From: VAZQ01 sp963763365
GTDB taxonomy: Bacteria; Pseudomonadota; Alphaproteobacteria; Rhizobiales; Xanthobacteraceae
Reading direction: 5' to 3'
DNA: 64,000 nucleotides
NCBI GenBank assembly: GCA_963763365.1
Contig: CAVXOE010000001.1
Location: 1-64,000 of the forward strand
In this document: piece after piece, positions 52,495 through 61,386 of the stretch
Numbering within the stretch: position 1 is the first letter of the stretch
Layout: every line of letters begins with the position of its first letter
The notes under the pieces: generated by a model
The model's input: only the letters and a program-made list of their open reading frames with translations
What the model was told of the DNA's origin: nothing
Databases searched by the model: none
Made by a program: the position numbers and the translations under genes

Positions 52495-53961
52495 CTAATT
52501 CGCCGGAAACAGTGTCGGGAACTTCGCGCGCAATTGCCGGCGCAGATCGTTGCTGACATCGACCGTAACCGGGAACGTGCCTTTGAGCTTCTTGTCGTAC
52601 GGAATGCAGGCGTCGACCAGAATGCGGTTGTTGAAGTTTCCCGGCAGGAACAGCGGGTCGCGCTTCGAGGCCCACGCTTTCTGGATCATGTCGATGTCGG
52701 TGAGCGGATCGAAGCGCGTGCACATCGCCCACAGCACCTGGTCGAGATCGCCGGCGTCGATGTCCTCGTCGACCACGACGGTCCACTTGCCCGCGTAGGC
52801 GCCGCCCTGGCAGGAGGCCGCGATGTGCAGCGCCTGTCGCGCGTGGCCGGGATAGCGCTGCTTGAGCTGGATCGCCGTGAACCGCGTCGCCGGCCCGGCT
52901 TCGTGATTCCACACGCCGAGCACTTCCGGCACGCCGCAGGCATCGAGCGCGCGCCAGATCTGCGAGGCACCGGCGATGCCCTTGAGCAGGCCCGTTTCGT
53001 CGACCGGCTTGTGCTGCGGCGCGCAGCAGAGGATTGGATCGTTGCGGTAGAGCACCGTCTTTACGTTGACATACGGCCGCGCCTGCGTGTCGTCGGAGTA
53101 GTAGCCCATCCATTCGCCGAACGGCCCTTCCGGCTTGGTCTGTCCGGGCACGGTCTCGCCCTCGATCGCGATTTCGCAGTCGGCCGGTATCGGGAAGCCG
53201 GTGTAAGGCCCGCGCACCACATCGATCGGCTCGCCGCGCAGGCCGCCGGCGATGTCGATCTCGCTCACTTCCGGCAGCGGGCTCGACGACAGCATGAACA
53301 GCAGCGGGTCCTGTCCGCACAGGATCACGACCTTCATCGGTTGCCCGCGCTCGAAGTTCTTGTCGCGATGGATGCGGCCGTGCTTGCCTTCGGTGATCTG
53401 GCAGCCGACCGTCTTGCCGTCATAGACCTGCGAGCGGTAGGCGCCGAGATTAAACCAGCCGGAGTCGGGGTCCTGCGTCATCACGCAGTCGGCGGTACCG
53501 ATGAAGCGCGCGGTGTCCATCTCGTGATGGCGCGGCACCGGGAACTTCAGCACGTCGACGGCATCGCCCTCCATCACGTTCTCGAAGATCGGGCCGTCGT
53601 TGACGAAGCGCGGCGGCAGCGGTTTCATCTCCTGCATGCGCGCGTGATACTTCTGTACGACGTCAACCTTGCGCTCGTATTCGAGCGGCAGGCCGAGGGT
53701 CAGCGCGATGCGCCGCACCGACGAAAGCTGGCCGTAGAGCGTGCGGTAGCCTTGCGGATAGCCCGGCACGTTGTCGAACAGGATCGCCGGCGCGGTGCCG
53801 CCGCTCTTTTCGGTGAGCATGTGGGTGAGCGCACCCATCTCGACGTCCCAGCTCGCGCCGTCGACCTTCTGGAGCTCGCCGAGCTCATCGACCTTGTCGA
53901 GCCAACCGCGCAGCCCGCGGTACTGCATGCGCGATTTCGAGGCACTTTCCAGGCGGCCCAT
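52495..53961 (-). CDS. UbiD family decarboxylase
   Basis: Prenylated-FMN-dependent (de)carboxylase of 488 aa. Family features: LRGWLDKVDELGELQKVDGA at the N-terminus, FDNVPGYPQGYRTLYGQLSS, the central PRHHEMDTARFIGTADCVMT, and IPADCEIAIEGETVPGQ with the acidic catalytic pair. ATG at 53961 has GGAGAG 7-8 nt upstream. A second UbiD gene lies 14 bp upstream on the same strand, and the two proteins are clear paralogues. prFMN supply would come from UbiX, which is not in the window. Substrate likely an aromatic or heteroaromatic carboxylate. Confidence 0.93.
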   Translation of the reverse strand: MGRLESASKSRMQYRGLRGWLDKVDELGELQKVDGASWDVEMGALTHMLTEKSGGTAPAILFDNVPGYPQGYRTLYGQLSSVRRIALTLGLPLEYERKVDVVQKYHARMQEMKPLPPRFVNDGPIFENVMEGDAVDVLKFPVPRHHEMDTARFIGTADCVMTQDPDSGWFNLGAYRSQVYDGKTVGCQITEGKHGRIHRDKNFERGQPMKVVILCGQDPLLFMLSSSPLPEVSEIDIAGGLRGEPIDVVRGPYTGFPIPADCEIAIEGETVPGQTKPEGPFGEWMGYYSDDTQARPYVNVKTVLYRNDPILCCAPQHKPVDETGLLKGIAGASQIWRALDACGVPEVLGVWNHEAGPATRFTAIQLKQRYPGHARQALHIAASCQGGAYAGKWTVVVDEDIDAGDLDQVLWAMCTRFDPLTDIDMIQKAWASKRDPLFLPGNFNNRILVDACIPYDKKLKGTFPVTVDVSNDLRRQLRAKFPTLFPAN

Positions 53962-53975
53962 TTGTCTCTCCGTAT

Positions 53976-55463
53976 TCAACTGCGCGGCAACACATGCGCC
54001 CATTTGGCGCGGATGCGGGCGTCGAGCTCCTGGCTGGAGCGCGCCACGATTGGGAAGGTGTCGCGCCGCTTCCACGGCTTGCAGGCGTCGATCACCACCC
54101 GCGCGTTGCGCGGGTCGTCGGTGCCGTAGGCCATCGGATCAAGCACCGTGCTCCAGCAGCCGCGCAGCGTCTCGAGTCCCTCGCGAGGATCGAAACGTGT
54201 GCACATCGCCCACACCACCTGATCCATATCGGCCGGATCGATGTCGTCGTCGACCACCACCACGAAGCGATTGGCGTAGGCACCGGCATGGCATTGCGAG
54301 GCGATGAGCCCGGCCTGCTTGGCGTGGCCGCCGTACTGCTGCTTGATCGCGACCGTGAGCCAGAGCCGGCTGCCGCCGGCCGCATGCGCCCAAACGCCCT
54401 TCACCTCCGGCACGCCCGCCGCTTCGAGTTGGTTCCAGACCGCGCCCGAACGATAGGTGCCGCGATAGAACGAGTCGTCGTCCGGCGGCACGCCGGGGAT
54501 GGCGCCGAGCAGCACCGGATCGTTGCGGTGCATGAAGGTCTCGATGCGGATCGCCGGCTCCTTCTTGTGGCCGCCCGCGTAATAGCCGGTCCATTCGCCG
54601 AGCGGGCCTTCGTCCAGCAGATCGTTCGGATGCACGAAGCCCTCGAATGCGATCTCCGCATGCGCGGGGATCGGCAAGCCGGTGCGCGGCCCCTTGATCA
54701 CCTCGACCGCCTCGCCGATCAGCCCGCCGGCCACGTCGTATTCGTTCTTGCCATAGGGAATTTCGAGCCCCGCCACCATGAACAGCGCGGGATGCATGCC
54801 GCACACCACCGCGACGGGACACGGCTCGCCGCGCTCGTGGTAGCGGCGCTTGATCAGGTCGCCGTGCTTGCCCTTCGAGCACATCACGGTCGCGACATTC
54901 GGCCCCTGCGACTGCACCCGGTAGGCGCCGTAGTTGATCCAACCGGTGTCGGGATCGCGCATGATCACCATGACGCCGGTGCCGATGTAGTAGCCGCCGT
55001 CGTGCTCGTGCCAGCGCGGCGTGGGAATTTTGGTGATGTCGATGTCCTTGCCGGTGTGCACGTTGTCGAGCAGCGGGCCGGACTTGACGAAGGCAGGCGC
55101 GATGCTGCGCGCCTCCTTCATGTACTTGCGCCAGTAGGAGACGAGCTCGACGGGCGAGCCGTCGACCGGCAGGCCGAGCGTCAGGTTGATGCGCCGCACC
55201 GAGGTCAGGATGTTGGCCAGGATGCGGTGGCCGCGCGGGAAGCCCGGCACGTCGTCGAACAGCACCGCCTTGTTGCCCATCTTGCGCATGTAGAGATCGA
55301 CGATGCCGCCGATCTCCGCTTCGCGCTCGGCGCCGGCGATTTCTTGTACCTCTCCAGCCGCCCGCAGCGCCTCGATCCACGCCCGCAGGTCTTGCTTGGG
55401 CTTGGCGATGCTGGACGCCTTCTTCGATGCACGCTTCGCGCTTCGGATATCGGCAACGCTCAT
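53976..55463 (-). CDS. UbiD family decarboxylase (second copy)
   Basis: Paralogue of 495 aa, with a basic N-terminal tail (RSAKRASKKASSIAKPK). Matching motifs: FDDVPGFPRGHRILANILTS, TPRWHEHDGGYYIGTGVMVI, MHPALFMVAGLEIP, and IPAHAEIAFEGFVHPND with the catalytic acids. Both copies keep the C-terminal dimer strand, such as FVVVVDDDIDPADMDQVVWA. Tandem genes may form heteromeric complexes or act on two successive carboxyl groups (inference). Upstream is a palindromic repeat, then the frameshifted large molybdopterin subunit. Confidence 0.93.
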   Translation of the reverse strand: MSVADIRSAKRASKKASSIAKPKQDLRAWIEALRAAGEVQEIAGAEREAEIGGIVDLYMRKMGNKAVLFDDVPGFPRGHRILANILTSVRRINLTLGLPVDGSPVELVSYWRKYMKEARSIAPAFVKSGPLLDNVHTGKDIDITKIPTPRWHEHDGGYYIGTGVMVIMRDPDTGWINYGAYRVQSQGPNVATVMCSKGKHGDLIKRRYHERGEPCPVAVVCGMHPALFMVAGLEIPYGKNEYDVAGGLIGEAVEVIKGPRTGLPIPAHAEIAFEGFVHPNDLLDEGPLGEWTGYYAGGHKKEPAIRIETFMHRNDPVLLGAIPGVPPDDDSFYRGTYRSGAVWNQLEAAGVPEVKGVWAHAAGGSRLWLTVAIKQQYGGHAKQAGLIASQCHAGAYANRFVVVVDDDIDPADMDQVVWAMCTRFDPREGLETLRGCWSTVLDPMAYGTDDPRNARVVIDACKPWKRRDTFPIVARSSQELDARIRAKWAHVLPRS

Positions 55464-55497
55464 CGAACGCTCCTGGCTTGGCGCATCATCTTAGCCT

Positions 55498-55580
55498 GTA
55501 GCCCGGATTGAGCGCAGCGAAATCCGGGGTCGATGTTCCTCCCGGTAACCCCGGCTTTCGCTGCGCTCAAGCCGGGCTAC
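55498..55580. repeat. GTAGCCCGG palindromic repeat
   Basis: Arms GTAGCCCGGATTGAGCGCAG and CTGCGCTCAAGCCGGGCTAC pair over more than 30 bp. A widespread intergenic repeat type. Its right arm overlaps the 3' end of the molybdopterin subunit gene, providing its last residues (RSPA) and TGA stop. Confidence 0.9.
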
Positions 55581-57898
55581 GAATTCCGTTCAACATCTGC
55601 TTCAGCCGCTGCGGCGTCACGGGAAGCTGCGTCACCGCGCCGGGAATGCCGATGGCGTCGTCGATCGCCGAGGCAATCGCGGCGCCGACGCCGGTGACGC
55701 CGCTTTCGCCGGCGCCCTTGATGCCGAGCGGATTGAGCGGGCTCACGTAGTCCTCGCGCAACATGACCTCGACTTCGGGCGTCTCGTGCGCGGTCGGAAG
55801 CAGGTAGTCGGCAAACGTGGTGGCAAGCGGATCGCCGCGCTCGTTGTAGGTGAACTCCTCGTAGAGCGCGCCGCCCAGCCCCTGTGCGAAGCCGCCGACG
55901 ATCTGCCCCTCGACCAACGCCGGGTTGATGGCACGGCCGATGTCGTAGGCGATGACAAAGCGCTCGACCGTCACGCCGCCGGTCTCGCGGTCGACCTTCA
56001 CCACCGCAAGGTGGATGCCGTAGGGGTAGACCTGATGCTTGGTATGGAACCAGCCGTCGACCGACAGTCCCGGCTCGCGCTCGCCGCGGGTCTTCGAGGT
56101 CGGCGCGAGATGCACGGCGATCTCGCCCAGCGTCATCGACGGACCGGACGGCTGGTCCTTGCGGATCACCCGGCCGTCGACGATGTCGAGCGCGCCGGGC
56201 GGCTGCTGCATGAGCTCGCCCGCGATGTCGAGCGCCTTGGCGCGCAGCTTGAGCGCGCCATTGTGGGTCGCGGAGGCCGTCATCACGGTGGCGCGCGAGG
56301 CGTGCGCGCCGATGCCGAATTCGATGCGGTCGGTCTGGCCGTGGGTGACACGAATCTGCTTGTAGTCGATGCCGATCCCTTCGGCGCAAACCTGCGCCAT
56401 CACGGTCTCGAAGCCCTGCCCGAGCGACGCCCCGCCGGTGATCAGCTCGACCATGCCGGAGGTGTCGACCTCGATCCGTACGCCATCCGAGGGCCCGAGC
56501 CCGCTCTTCTCGACGAACATCGCGAGCCCGGCGCCGGCCAACTCACCGGCGGCGCGGCGGCGCGCGACATCGGCCTTGACCTTCTCCCACCCGGTCTCGG
56601 CCAGCACCCGGTCGAGCAGCCCACAGTAGTCGCCGGAATCGTGCTCGATCTCCTCTCCGAGCGCTTCAAGCGGACGGTGATACGGCATCTCCTCCTTGGT
56701 GATGGCGTTGCGGCGGCGCACGTCGTTCGGATCGATGCCGAGCTTCTGGCGCGATCGCGTCGATCAGGCGCTCGCGCACGAACGTGGTCTCGTAGCGGCC
56801 GGGCGCCCGGTAGGTCGCGGCCGGCGTCTTGTTGGTGAGACGGAAATGACCGATCGAGCGGTAGGCCGGAATGCGGTAAGGGCCCGGCAGGATGCCGGCC
56901 GTCATGTGCACCACGCGCGCCGCGTGGGTGCGGATGTAGCCGCCCTGGTCGTGAAAATATTGGTCGTCGAGCGCGAGGATACGGCCGTCGTGATCGACGC
57001 CGGCGCGGATGCGGTGAAGCTGCTGTCGCGAGTGGTTGGCCGTGATCAGATGCTCGCGGCGGTCCTCGATCCACTTCACCGGCCGGTTGAGCCGCATGGC
57101 GGCAACGCACACCAGCACGTCCTCGGGATAGAGCTCGCCGCGGATGCCGAAGCCACCGCCGGTGTGCCCTTCGTGCACATGGATCGACGACGGGGGCCGC
57201 TTGAGCATGAGCGAGAGCAGCTCGCGAATTCGGTGCGGGACCTTGGCGGCGCCGTAGAGTTCGAGAAGATCGCGCGCGGCGTCGTAGCGGCCGATTGCGC
57301 CTCGGGTCTCCAGCGGCACGCCGGAGTGACGGCCGATGGCGAGTTCGAGTTCGACGACGACGGGCGAAGCGCGTAGCGCGGCATCGACGTCGCCGTAGCC
57401 CTGCCGGATGATGTCGGCTTCGGTGGTGCGGCCGGGTAAAAACTCGCTCGGCGGCGCCGAAGCGTCGAGCACCGGCGGCAGTTCCTCGACCTCCACCGCG
57501 ACGAGGTCGGCCGCGTCCTCCGCCACGTAGGGGTCGAGCGCGAACACCGCCGCGACCGGATCGCCGACGAACCGTACGCGCCCGGTCGCCAGCACCGGCT
57601 GGCGATAAGGTTCGAGTTTCTCGATACGGCCTTCGCGGAAATCGATCGGCGGCACGTCGGCGATGTCGTCCGCGGTCCACACCGCGACCACGCCCGGCAG
57701 CGCGCGCGCTTCGGTGGTGTCGATGCTCAGGATATTGCCGTGCGCATGGTTCGAGCGGACGAGGCGCATGCAGAGCTGGTGCGGAAACACGATGTCGCCG
57801 GCGAAACGGCCGCGGCCACGAACGAGCGGCGGATCCTCCAGCCGCTCGACCGACTGCCCGATCCACTTGCTGTTGCCCGCATTGCTGCCGGCGGTCAT
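55567..57898 (-). pseudogene. Xanthine dehydrogenase family molybdopterin-binding subunit, frameshifted
   Basis: Large subunit of a molybdenum hydroxylase, about 776 aa when repaired. First part: GQSVERLEDPPLVRGRGRFA, HTGGGFGIRGELYPEDVLVC and the pocket loop AATYRAPGRYETTFVRERLI. Frame changes after LIDAIA: the continuation QKLGIDPNDV and RRRNAITKEEMPYHRPLEAL needs removal of one G at 56748-56749. The C-terminal region has GIKGAGESGVTGVGAA with the catalytic glutamate. It precedes an FAD subunit gene by 31 bp, so these two are the L and M subunits of one enzyme. The last codons come from a repeat. Sequence error is as likely as decay. Confidence 0.85.
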
Positions 57899-57929
57899 CG
57901 CCGTGCGTCCGCTGCGGCCCGCGGCGCGC

Positions 57930-58787
57930 TCACGCGGCCGCCTGTTCGAGCGCGCGCCGGACGACGGTGGCGACCAGATCGCGGCGATATTCCGCGCTCG
58001 TGGTGGCGTCTTCCAGCGGGTCGACGGCGGCGGACGCCGCCTCGGCCGCCGCGACGAATGCGTCGCGGCCCGGCGCCTTGCCCACGAGCAGCTTCTCGGC
58101 CTCCGTCATGCGGCGCGGTTGCGGCTCGGCGCCGCCGACGCCGACGCGCGGGTCGGCGATCACGCCGTTGACGACGCGGTACGTCACCAGCGCCATGCCG
58201 AGCGCGAAATCGCCGGCGCGGCGATTGAACTCGTAGAAGCCGAAGCGCGTGTCAGACTGCAGGATCGGCAGCCGCACCTCGACCAGCAATTCGTCGTCCG
58301 CCAGCGCCGTCGTCATGATGCCCTGAAAGTAATCGCGCGCCGGAATGCGACGCTCGCCGCGCACACTTTTCGCCACCATCTCGGCGTCGAGCGTTGCCGC
58401 CACCAGGCACCATTCGGACGCCGGATCGGCATGCGCGACGCTGCCGCAGAAGGTGCCGCGCGTGCGGATCGGATAGTGCGCGATGTGGCGCACGACCTTG
58501 GCGAGCAGCTCCCCGAGCGGTCCCTCGACCACCGGACGATGAAACGCCGCATGGCGAACGCAGGCGCCGATCGCGAGCTGGCCGCCCTCGACGGCGAGCC
58601 GCTTGAGCTCCTCGACGCCGTTGATGTCGACAAGGTGGCTCGGGCGCGACAGCCGGAACGCCATGATCGGCACGAGGCTCTGCCCGCCCGCCAGTACGCG
58701 GCCGTCGTCGCTCGCCACCTCTGCGAGTGTCTTCACCGCCTCGTCGATGGTCTTTGGCGCGTGATAGCGGAAGGGCGCGGGCTTCAT
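57930..58787 (-). CDS. Molybdenum hydroxylase FAD-binding subunit (CoxM/XdhB-like)
   Basis: Medium subunit of 285 aa carrying FAD. FRYHAPKTIDEAVKTLAEVA, the FAD motif LAGGQSLVPIMAFRLSRPSH, and RGTFCGSVAHADPASEW, where the usual GGS is CGS. It is the leader of the minus-strand pair with the frameshifted large subunit. A second FAD subunit is encoded divergently 163 bp away. Confidence 0.9.
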   Translation of the reverse strand: MKPAPFRYHAPKTIDEAVKTLAEVASDDGRVLAGGQSLVPIMAFRLSRPSHLVDINGVEELKRLAVEGGQLAIGACVRHAAFHRPVVEGPLGELLAKVVRHIAHYPIRTRGTFCGSVAHADPASEWCLVAATLDAEMVAKSVRGERRIPARDYFQGIMTTALADDELLVEVRLPILQSDTRFGFYEFNRRAGDFALGMALVTYRVVNGVIADPRVGVGGAEPQPRRMTEAEKLLVGKAPGRDAFVAAAEAASAAVDPLEDATTSAEYRRDLVATVVRRALEQAAA

Positions 58788-58847
58788 CGTGTCTCACGGC
58801 AATCGCGGTGAGCACCGAAAGAAGGACGAACGGTCACCGCGGATTTG

Positions 58848-58861
58848 TCCCATATTTGGGA
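58848..58861. promoter_or_regulatory. TCCCATATTTGGGA palindrome (candidate operator)
   Basis: Perfect 5-bp inverted repeat with a 4-nt centre in the divergent promoter region between the two FAD-subunit genes. A similar TTTGTGTCAATTTTGGAAC lies over the -35 of the pyrK promoter. Candidate target of the nearby XRE regulator; inferred only. Confidence 0.4.
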
Positions 58862-58874
58862 ATTTGCGCTTTTT

Positions 58875-58902
58875 TTGATTGATGCACAGTCATTGGTATA
58901 AG
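58875..58902 (+). promoter_or_regulatory. Sigma70-type promoter candidate for the FAD/2Fe-2S subunit genes
   Basis: TTGATT, a 16-nt spacer and TATAAG lie about 50 bp before the ATG at 58951 in an AT-rich patch of an otherwise GC-rich region. Confidence 0.5.
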
Positions 58903-58950
58903 TAAAGAAGTCGCCAAAAGCTGGCATCCCATGAAGCCGCCCCTCACGAC

Positions 58951-59838
58951 ATGAAGCCACCGCCCTTCAGCTACCACGATCCGCAAACGGTCGACGAGGC
59001 CGTGGCGTTGCTCGGCCGACTGGAGAACGCCAAGCTGCTGGCGGGCGGGCAGTCGCTGATGCCGATGCTCAACTTCCGGTTCGTGCAGCCCGATCACATC
59101 ATCGACATCAACCGGGTCGAAGGCCTGTCCTACATCCGTGAAGCCTCAGGCGCACTCGAGATCGGCGCGATGACGCGGCAGCGCGATCTCGAATACTCCG
59201 ACGTGGTGCGCGCGCGCTGGCCGATCCTGCACGAGGCGTTGCTGCAGGTCGGCCACCGGCAGACCCGCAACCGCGGCACCATCGGCGGCTCGCTCTGCCA
59301 CCTCGACCCGGCGGCCGAGCTGGTGACGCTGGCCTGCGGGCACGATGCCACGGTGACGGTCGCCGGACCGAACGGCCGGCGGCAGATCGCCTTCGCGGAG
59401 TTTCCGGTGGCCTACATGACGCCGGCGCTGGAGCTCAACGAGATGCTGACCGCGATCTCGTTTCCGCAATGGGCGGCGGGCCACGGTTACGCGTTCGTCG
59501 AGTTCTCGCGCCGGCACGGCGACTTCGCCATCACGTCGGCGGCGGCGCTGCTGGAGGGCGACGCCGCCGGCAAGATCACGCGTGCATCCATTACGCTCGG
59601 CGGCATGGGGACCGCGCCGGTCCGCGCGCGCGAGGTCGAACAGGCTATCGTCGGGCAGATACCTGCCGGCGATCTGTTTCGAAACGCCTGCGAGAGCTGC
59701 CGCAAGTTCGAAGCGATCGACGACGTGCACGCGCCGGCCTCTTATCGCCAGCATCTCGCCACCGTGCTGTCGCGCCGCGCGCTGGAGAAGGCCTACGCCC
59801 GCCTGCGCGGCACCGAGCCACGCCATGCGGCGCATTAG
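58951..59838 (+). CDS. Molybdenum hydroxylase FAD-binding subunit (second)
   Basis: Medium subunit of 295 aa: FSYHDPQTVDEAVALLGRLE, FAD motif LAGGQSLMPMLNFRFVQPDH, and RGTIGGSLCHLDPAAELVTL (canonical GGS). It is followed 8 bp later by the 2Fe-2S subunit gene, an M-S order. The missing L partner may be the minus-strand large subunit at 55.6-57.9 kb or the one at 48.8-51.2 kb. Confidence 0.92.
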   Translation: MKPPPFSYHDPQTVDEAVALLGRLENAKLLAGGQSLMPMLNFRFVQPDHIIDINRVEGLSYIREASGALEIGAMTRQRDLEYSDVVRARWPILHEALLQVGHRQTRNRGTIGGSLCHLDPAAELVTLACGHDATVTVAGPNGRRQIAFAEFPVAYMTPALELNEMLTAISFPQWAAGHGYAFVEFSRRHGDFAITSAAALLEGDAAGKITRASITLGGMGTAPVRAREVEQAIVGQIPAGDLFRNACESCRKFEAIDDVHAPASYRQHLATVLSRRALEKAYARLRGTEPRHAAH

Positions 59839-59846
59839 GAATTGAC

Positions 59847-60341
59847 ATGGGTGAGACGCGCAAGATCGCGCTGACCGTGAACGGCAAGCGCTACGAGGAG
59901 GAGGTCGAGGTCCGCTGGACGCTCGCCGACTTCCTGCGCCACCAGCTTGGGCTGACCGGCACGCATCTTGGCTGCGAGCACGGTGTCTGCGGCGCCTGCA
60001 CCATCCTGCTCGACGGCCGCTCGGCGCGCTCCTGCCTGATGCTGGCCGTGCAGGCGAACGGCCACGAACTGCTCACCGTCGAGGGGATCGCGCCCTCGCC
60101 CGACAAGCTGCACCCCCTGCAACAAGCGTTCCACGAGCACCATGGCCTGCAGTGCGGCTACTGTACGCCGGGCATGCTGACCACGCTGATCGAGTTCCTG
60201 CGCGACAATCCGGACCCGACCGAGCAGGAGGTGCGGATCGCCATTTCGGGCAATCTCTGCCGCTGCACCGGCTACCAGAACATCGTGACCGCGACGCTCG
60301 ATGCCGCCAAGCGATTGCGGGAAGGCGCAAACCCGGCCTGA
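59847..60341 (+). CDS. Molybdenum hydroxylase 2Fe-2S subunit (CoxS/XdhC-like)
   Basis: Small subunit of 164 aa carrying two [2Fe-2S] clusters. The plant-ferredoxin-type N-terminal cluster uses GCEHGVCGACTILLDGRSAR plus a later Cys; the C-terminal cluster uses LQCGYCTPGM and GNLCRCTGYQNIV. ATG at 59847. It is the only 2Fe-2S subunit in the window, so it may serve several large subunits. Confidence 0.95.
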   Translation: MGETRKIALTVNGKRYEEEVEVRWTLADFLRHQLGLTGTHLGCEHGVCGACTILLDGRSARSCLMLAVQANGHELLTVEGIAPSPDKLHPLQQAFHEHHGLQCGYCTPGMLTTLIEFLRDNPDPTEQEVRIAISGNLCRCTGYQNIVTATLDAAKRLREGANPA

Positions 60342-60350
60342 AATTGATTC

Positions 60351-60470
60351 CGTCATGTCCGTCATAGCCCGCGAAAGACGGGCGTGAACGCCCAGATGTC
60401 CCGACCACCACGTCTTTCTTCGCCGGTGACAGCGAAGACGTGGATGCCCGGACGATCGCGGGGACGACAG
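60351..60470. repeat. Degenerate palindromic repeat
   Basis: Includes hairpin CCACGTCTTTCTTCGC paired with GCGAAGACGTGG and a damaged GCCCGCGAAAGACGGGC hairpin, resembling the double-hairpin family seen elsewhere. Lies between the 2Fe-2S subunit and the XRE regulator. Confidence 0.65.
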
Positions 60471-60486
60471 TGAGGTGTCGTCGAAA

Positions 60487-61377
60487 ATGGCCATCCGGTT
60501 TGACGATATCGGCAACCGTTTGAAGGCGTTTCGCCTCGGCTCGGGGCTCTCCGCCGACGAGATCGCCAGCCGTCTCGGCATTTCGCGCACGGCGCTCTAT
60601 CGCTTCGAGAAGGGCGAGCTTGCCAAGATCGAAACGCTCGAAAAGCTCGCCGAGCTCCTCTCGGTGTCGGTGCCGACTCTGCTCGGAGTCGGCGTCGAAT
60701 ACATCCCGACGGCGGTCAGCTATTTCGAGCGCATGCGCCAGATCGAGGAGACCTCCGAGCACATCATCGTGCTGGCCGGCCCGATCTCCTATCTGCTGTC
60801 CTCGGACGCGTTCGACCATGCGCTCGGTGATATTTTCCGCGAAAGCATCCCGGACGCCCTCCCCGGCCGCTCGCGCGCGCTCGAACAGGTCGACGAGGTC
60901 ACCGCCGTGCTGCGCCAGCGACGCGAAACCTATCGCCGCCGCCAGCCCGGCATCGTCAACCTGATCTCGGCCACCGAGATGGAGCACTTCCTCGAGAACG
61001 GCCTGGTCGGACGGCTCGGTCTGCCGGAGAAAATCCGCCGCGAACGCCGCGCGCTGGCGCGCGCCGAAGCCGAGCATTTCACCAAGCTCATGGCAGACGA
61101 GCCGATCGGCGTGCAGATCGGCATCGTCCCCGACACGCTCCCGCACGCCAGCTTCCAGATTTTCCGCCAGCCCGACCGCCAGGTGCTGGCGCTGAGCCCG
61201 TTCCGGCTGGGCGAGCAGCCGAACATTCGCGTCGGCGTGGCGATGATCACTTCGGCGCCCGAGGCTCTGGCGCTGCACGAAAAGATGGCGAAGGACCTCT
61301 GGCAGCGGGCGCTGAAGGGCGCCGCGGCGGTGAAGCTGATGCGCGACCTGCTTGCGCGGACGCATCAGCGACAATAG
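60487..61377 (+). CDS. XRE family transcriptional regulator
   Basis: Regulator of 296 aa with an N-terminal Cro/C1-type helix-turn-helix (DDIGNRLKAFRLGSGLSADE, then IASRLGISRTALYRFEKGEL) and a long C-terminal domain of unknown type beginning near residue 75, possibly effector-binding. GTG at 60475 is an alternative start. Convergent with pyrD and downstream of the molybdenum hydroxylase genes; a role in controlling the block is inferred from position. Confidence 0.9.
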   Translation: MAIRFDDIGNRLKAFRLGSGLSADEIASRLGISRTALYRFEKGELAKIETLEKLAELLSVSVPTLLGVGVEYIPTAVSYFERMRQIEETSEHIIVLAGPISYLLSSDAFDHALGDIFRESIPDALPGRSRALEQVDEVTAVLRQRRETYRRRQPGIVNLISATEMEHFLENGLVGRLGLPEKIRRERRALARAEAEHFTKLMADEPIGVQIGIVPDTLPHASFQIFRQPDRQVLALSPFRLGEQPNIRVGVAMITSAPEALALHEKMAKDLWQRALKGAAAVKLMRDLLARTHQRQ

Positions 61378-61386
61378 AGGGCCGTC

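Noticed and set aside
28306..59838. Aerobic carbon monoxide dehydrogenase (coxMSL)
   Set aside because: None of the large subunits shows the AYxCSFR active-site loop of form-I CO dehydrogenase. They are generic molybdenum hydroxylases.
32180..60470. CRISPR-like repeats
   Set aside because: Repeats are isolated palindromes of several kinds, not evenly spaced direct repeats with unique spacers.
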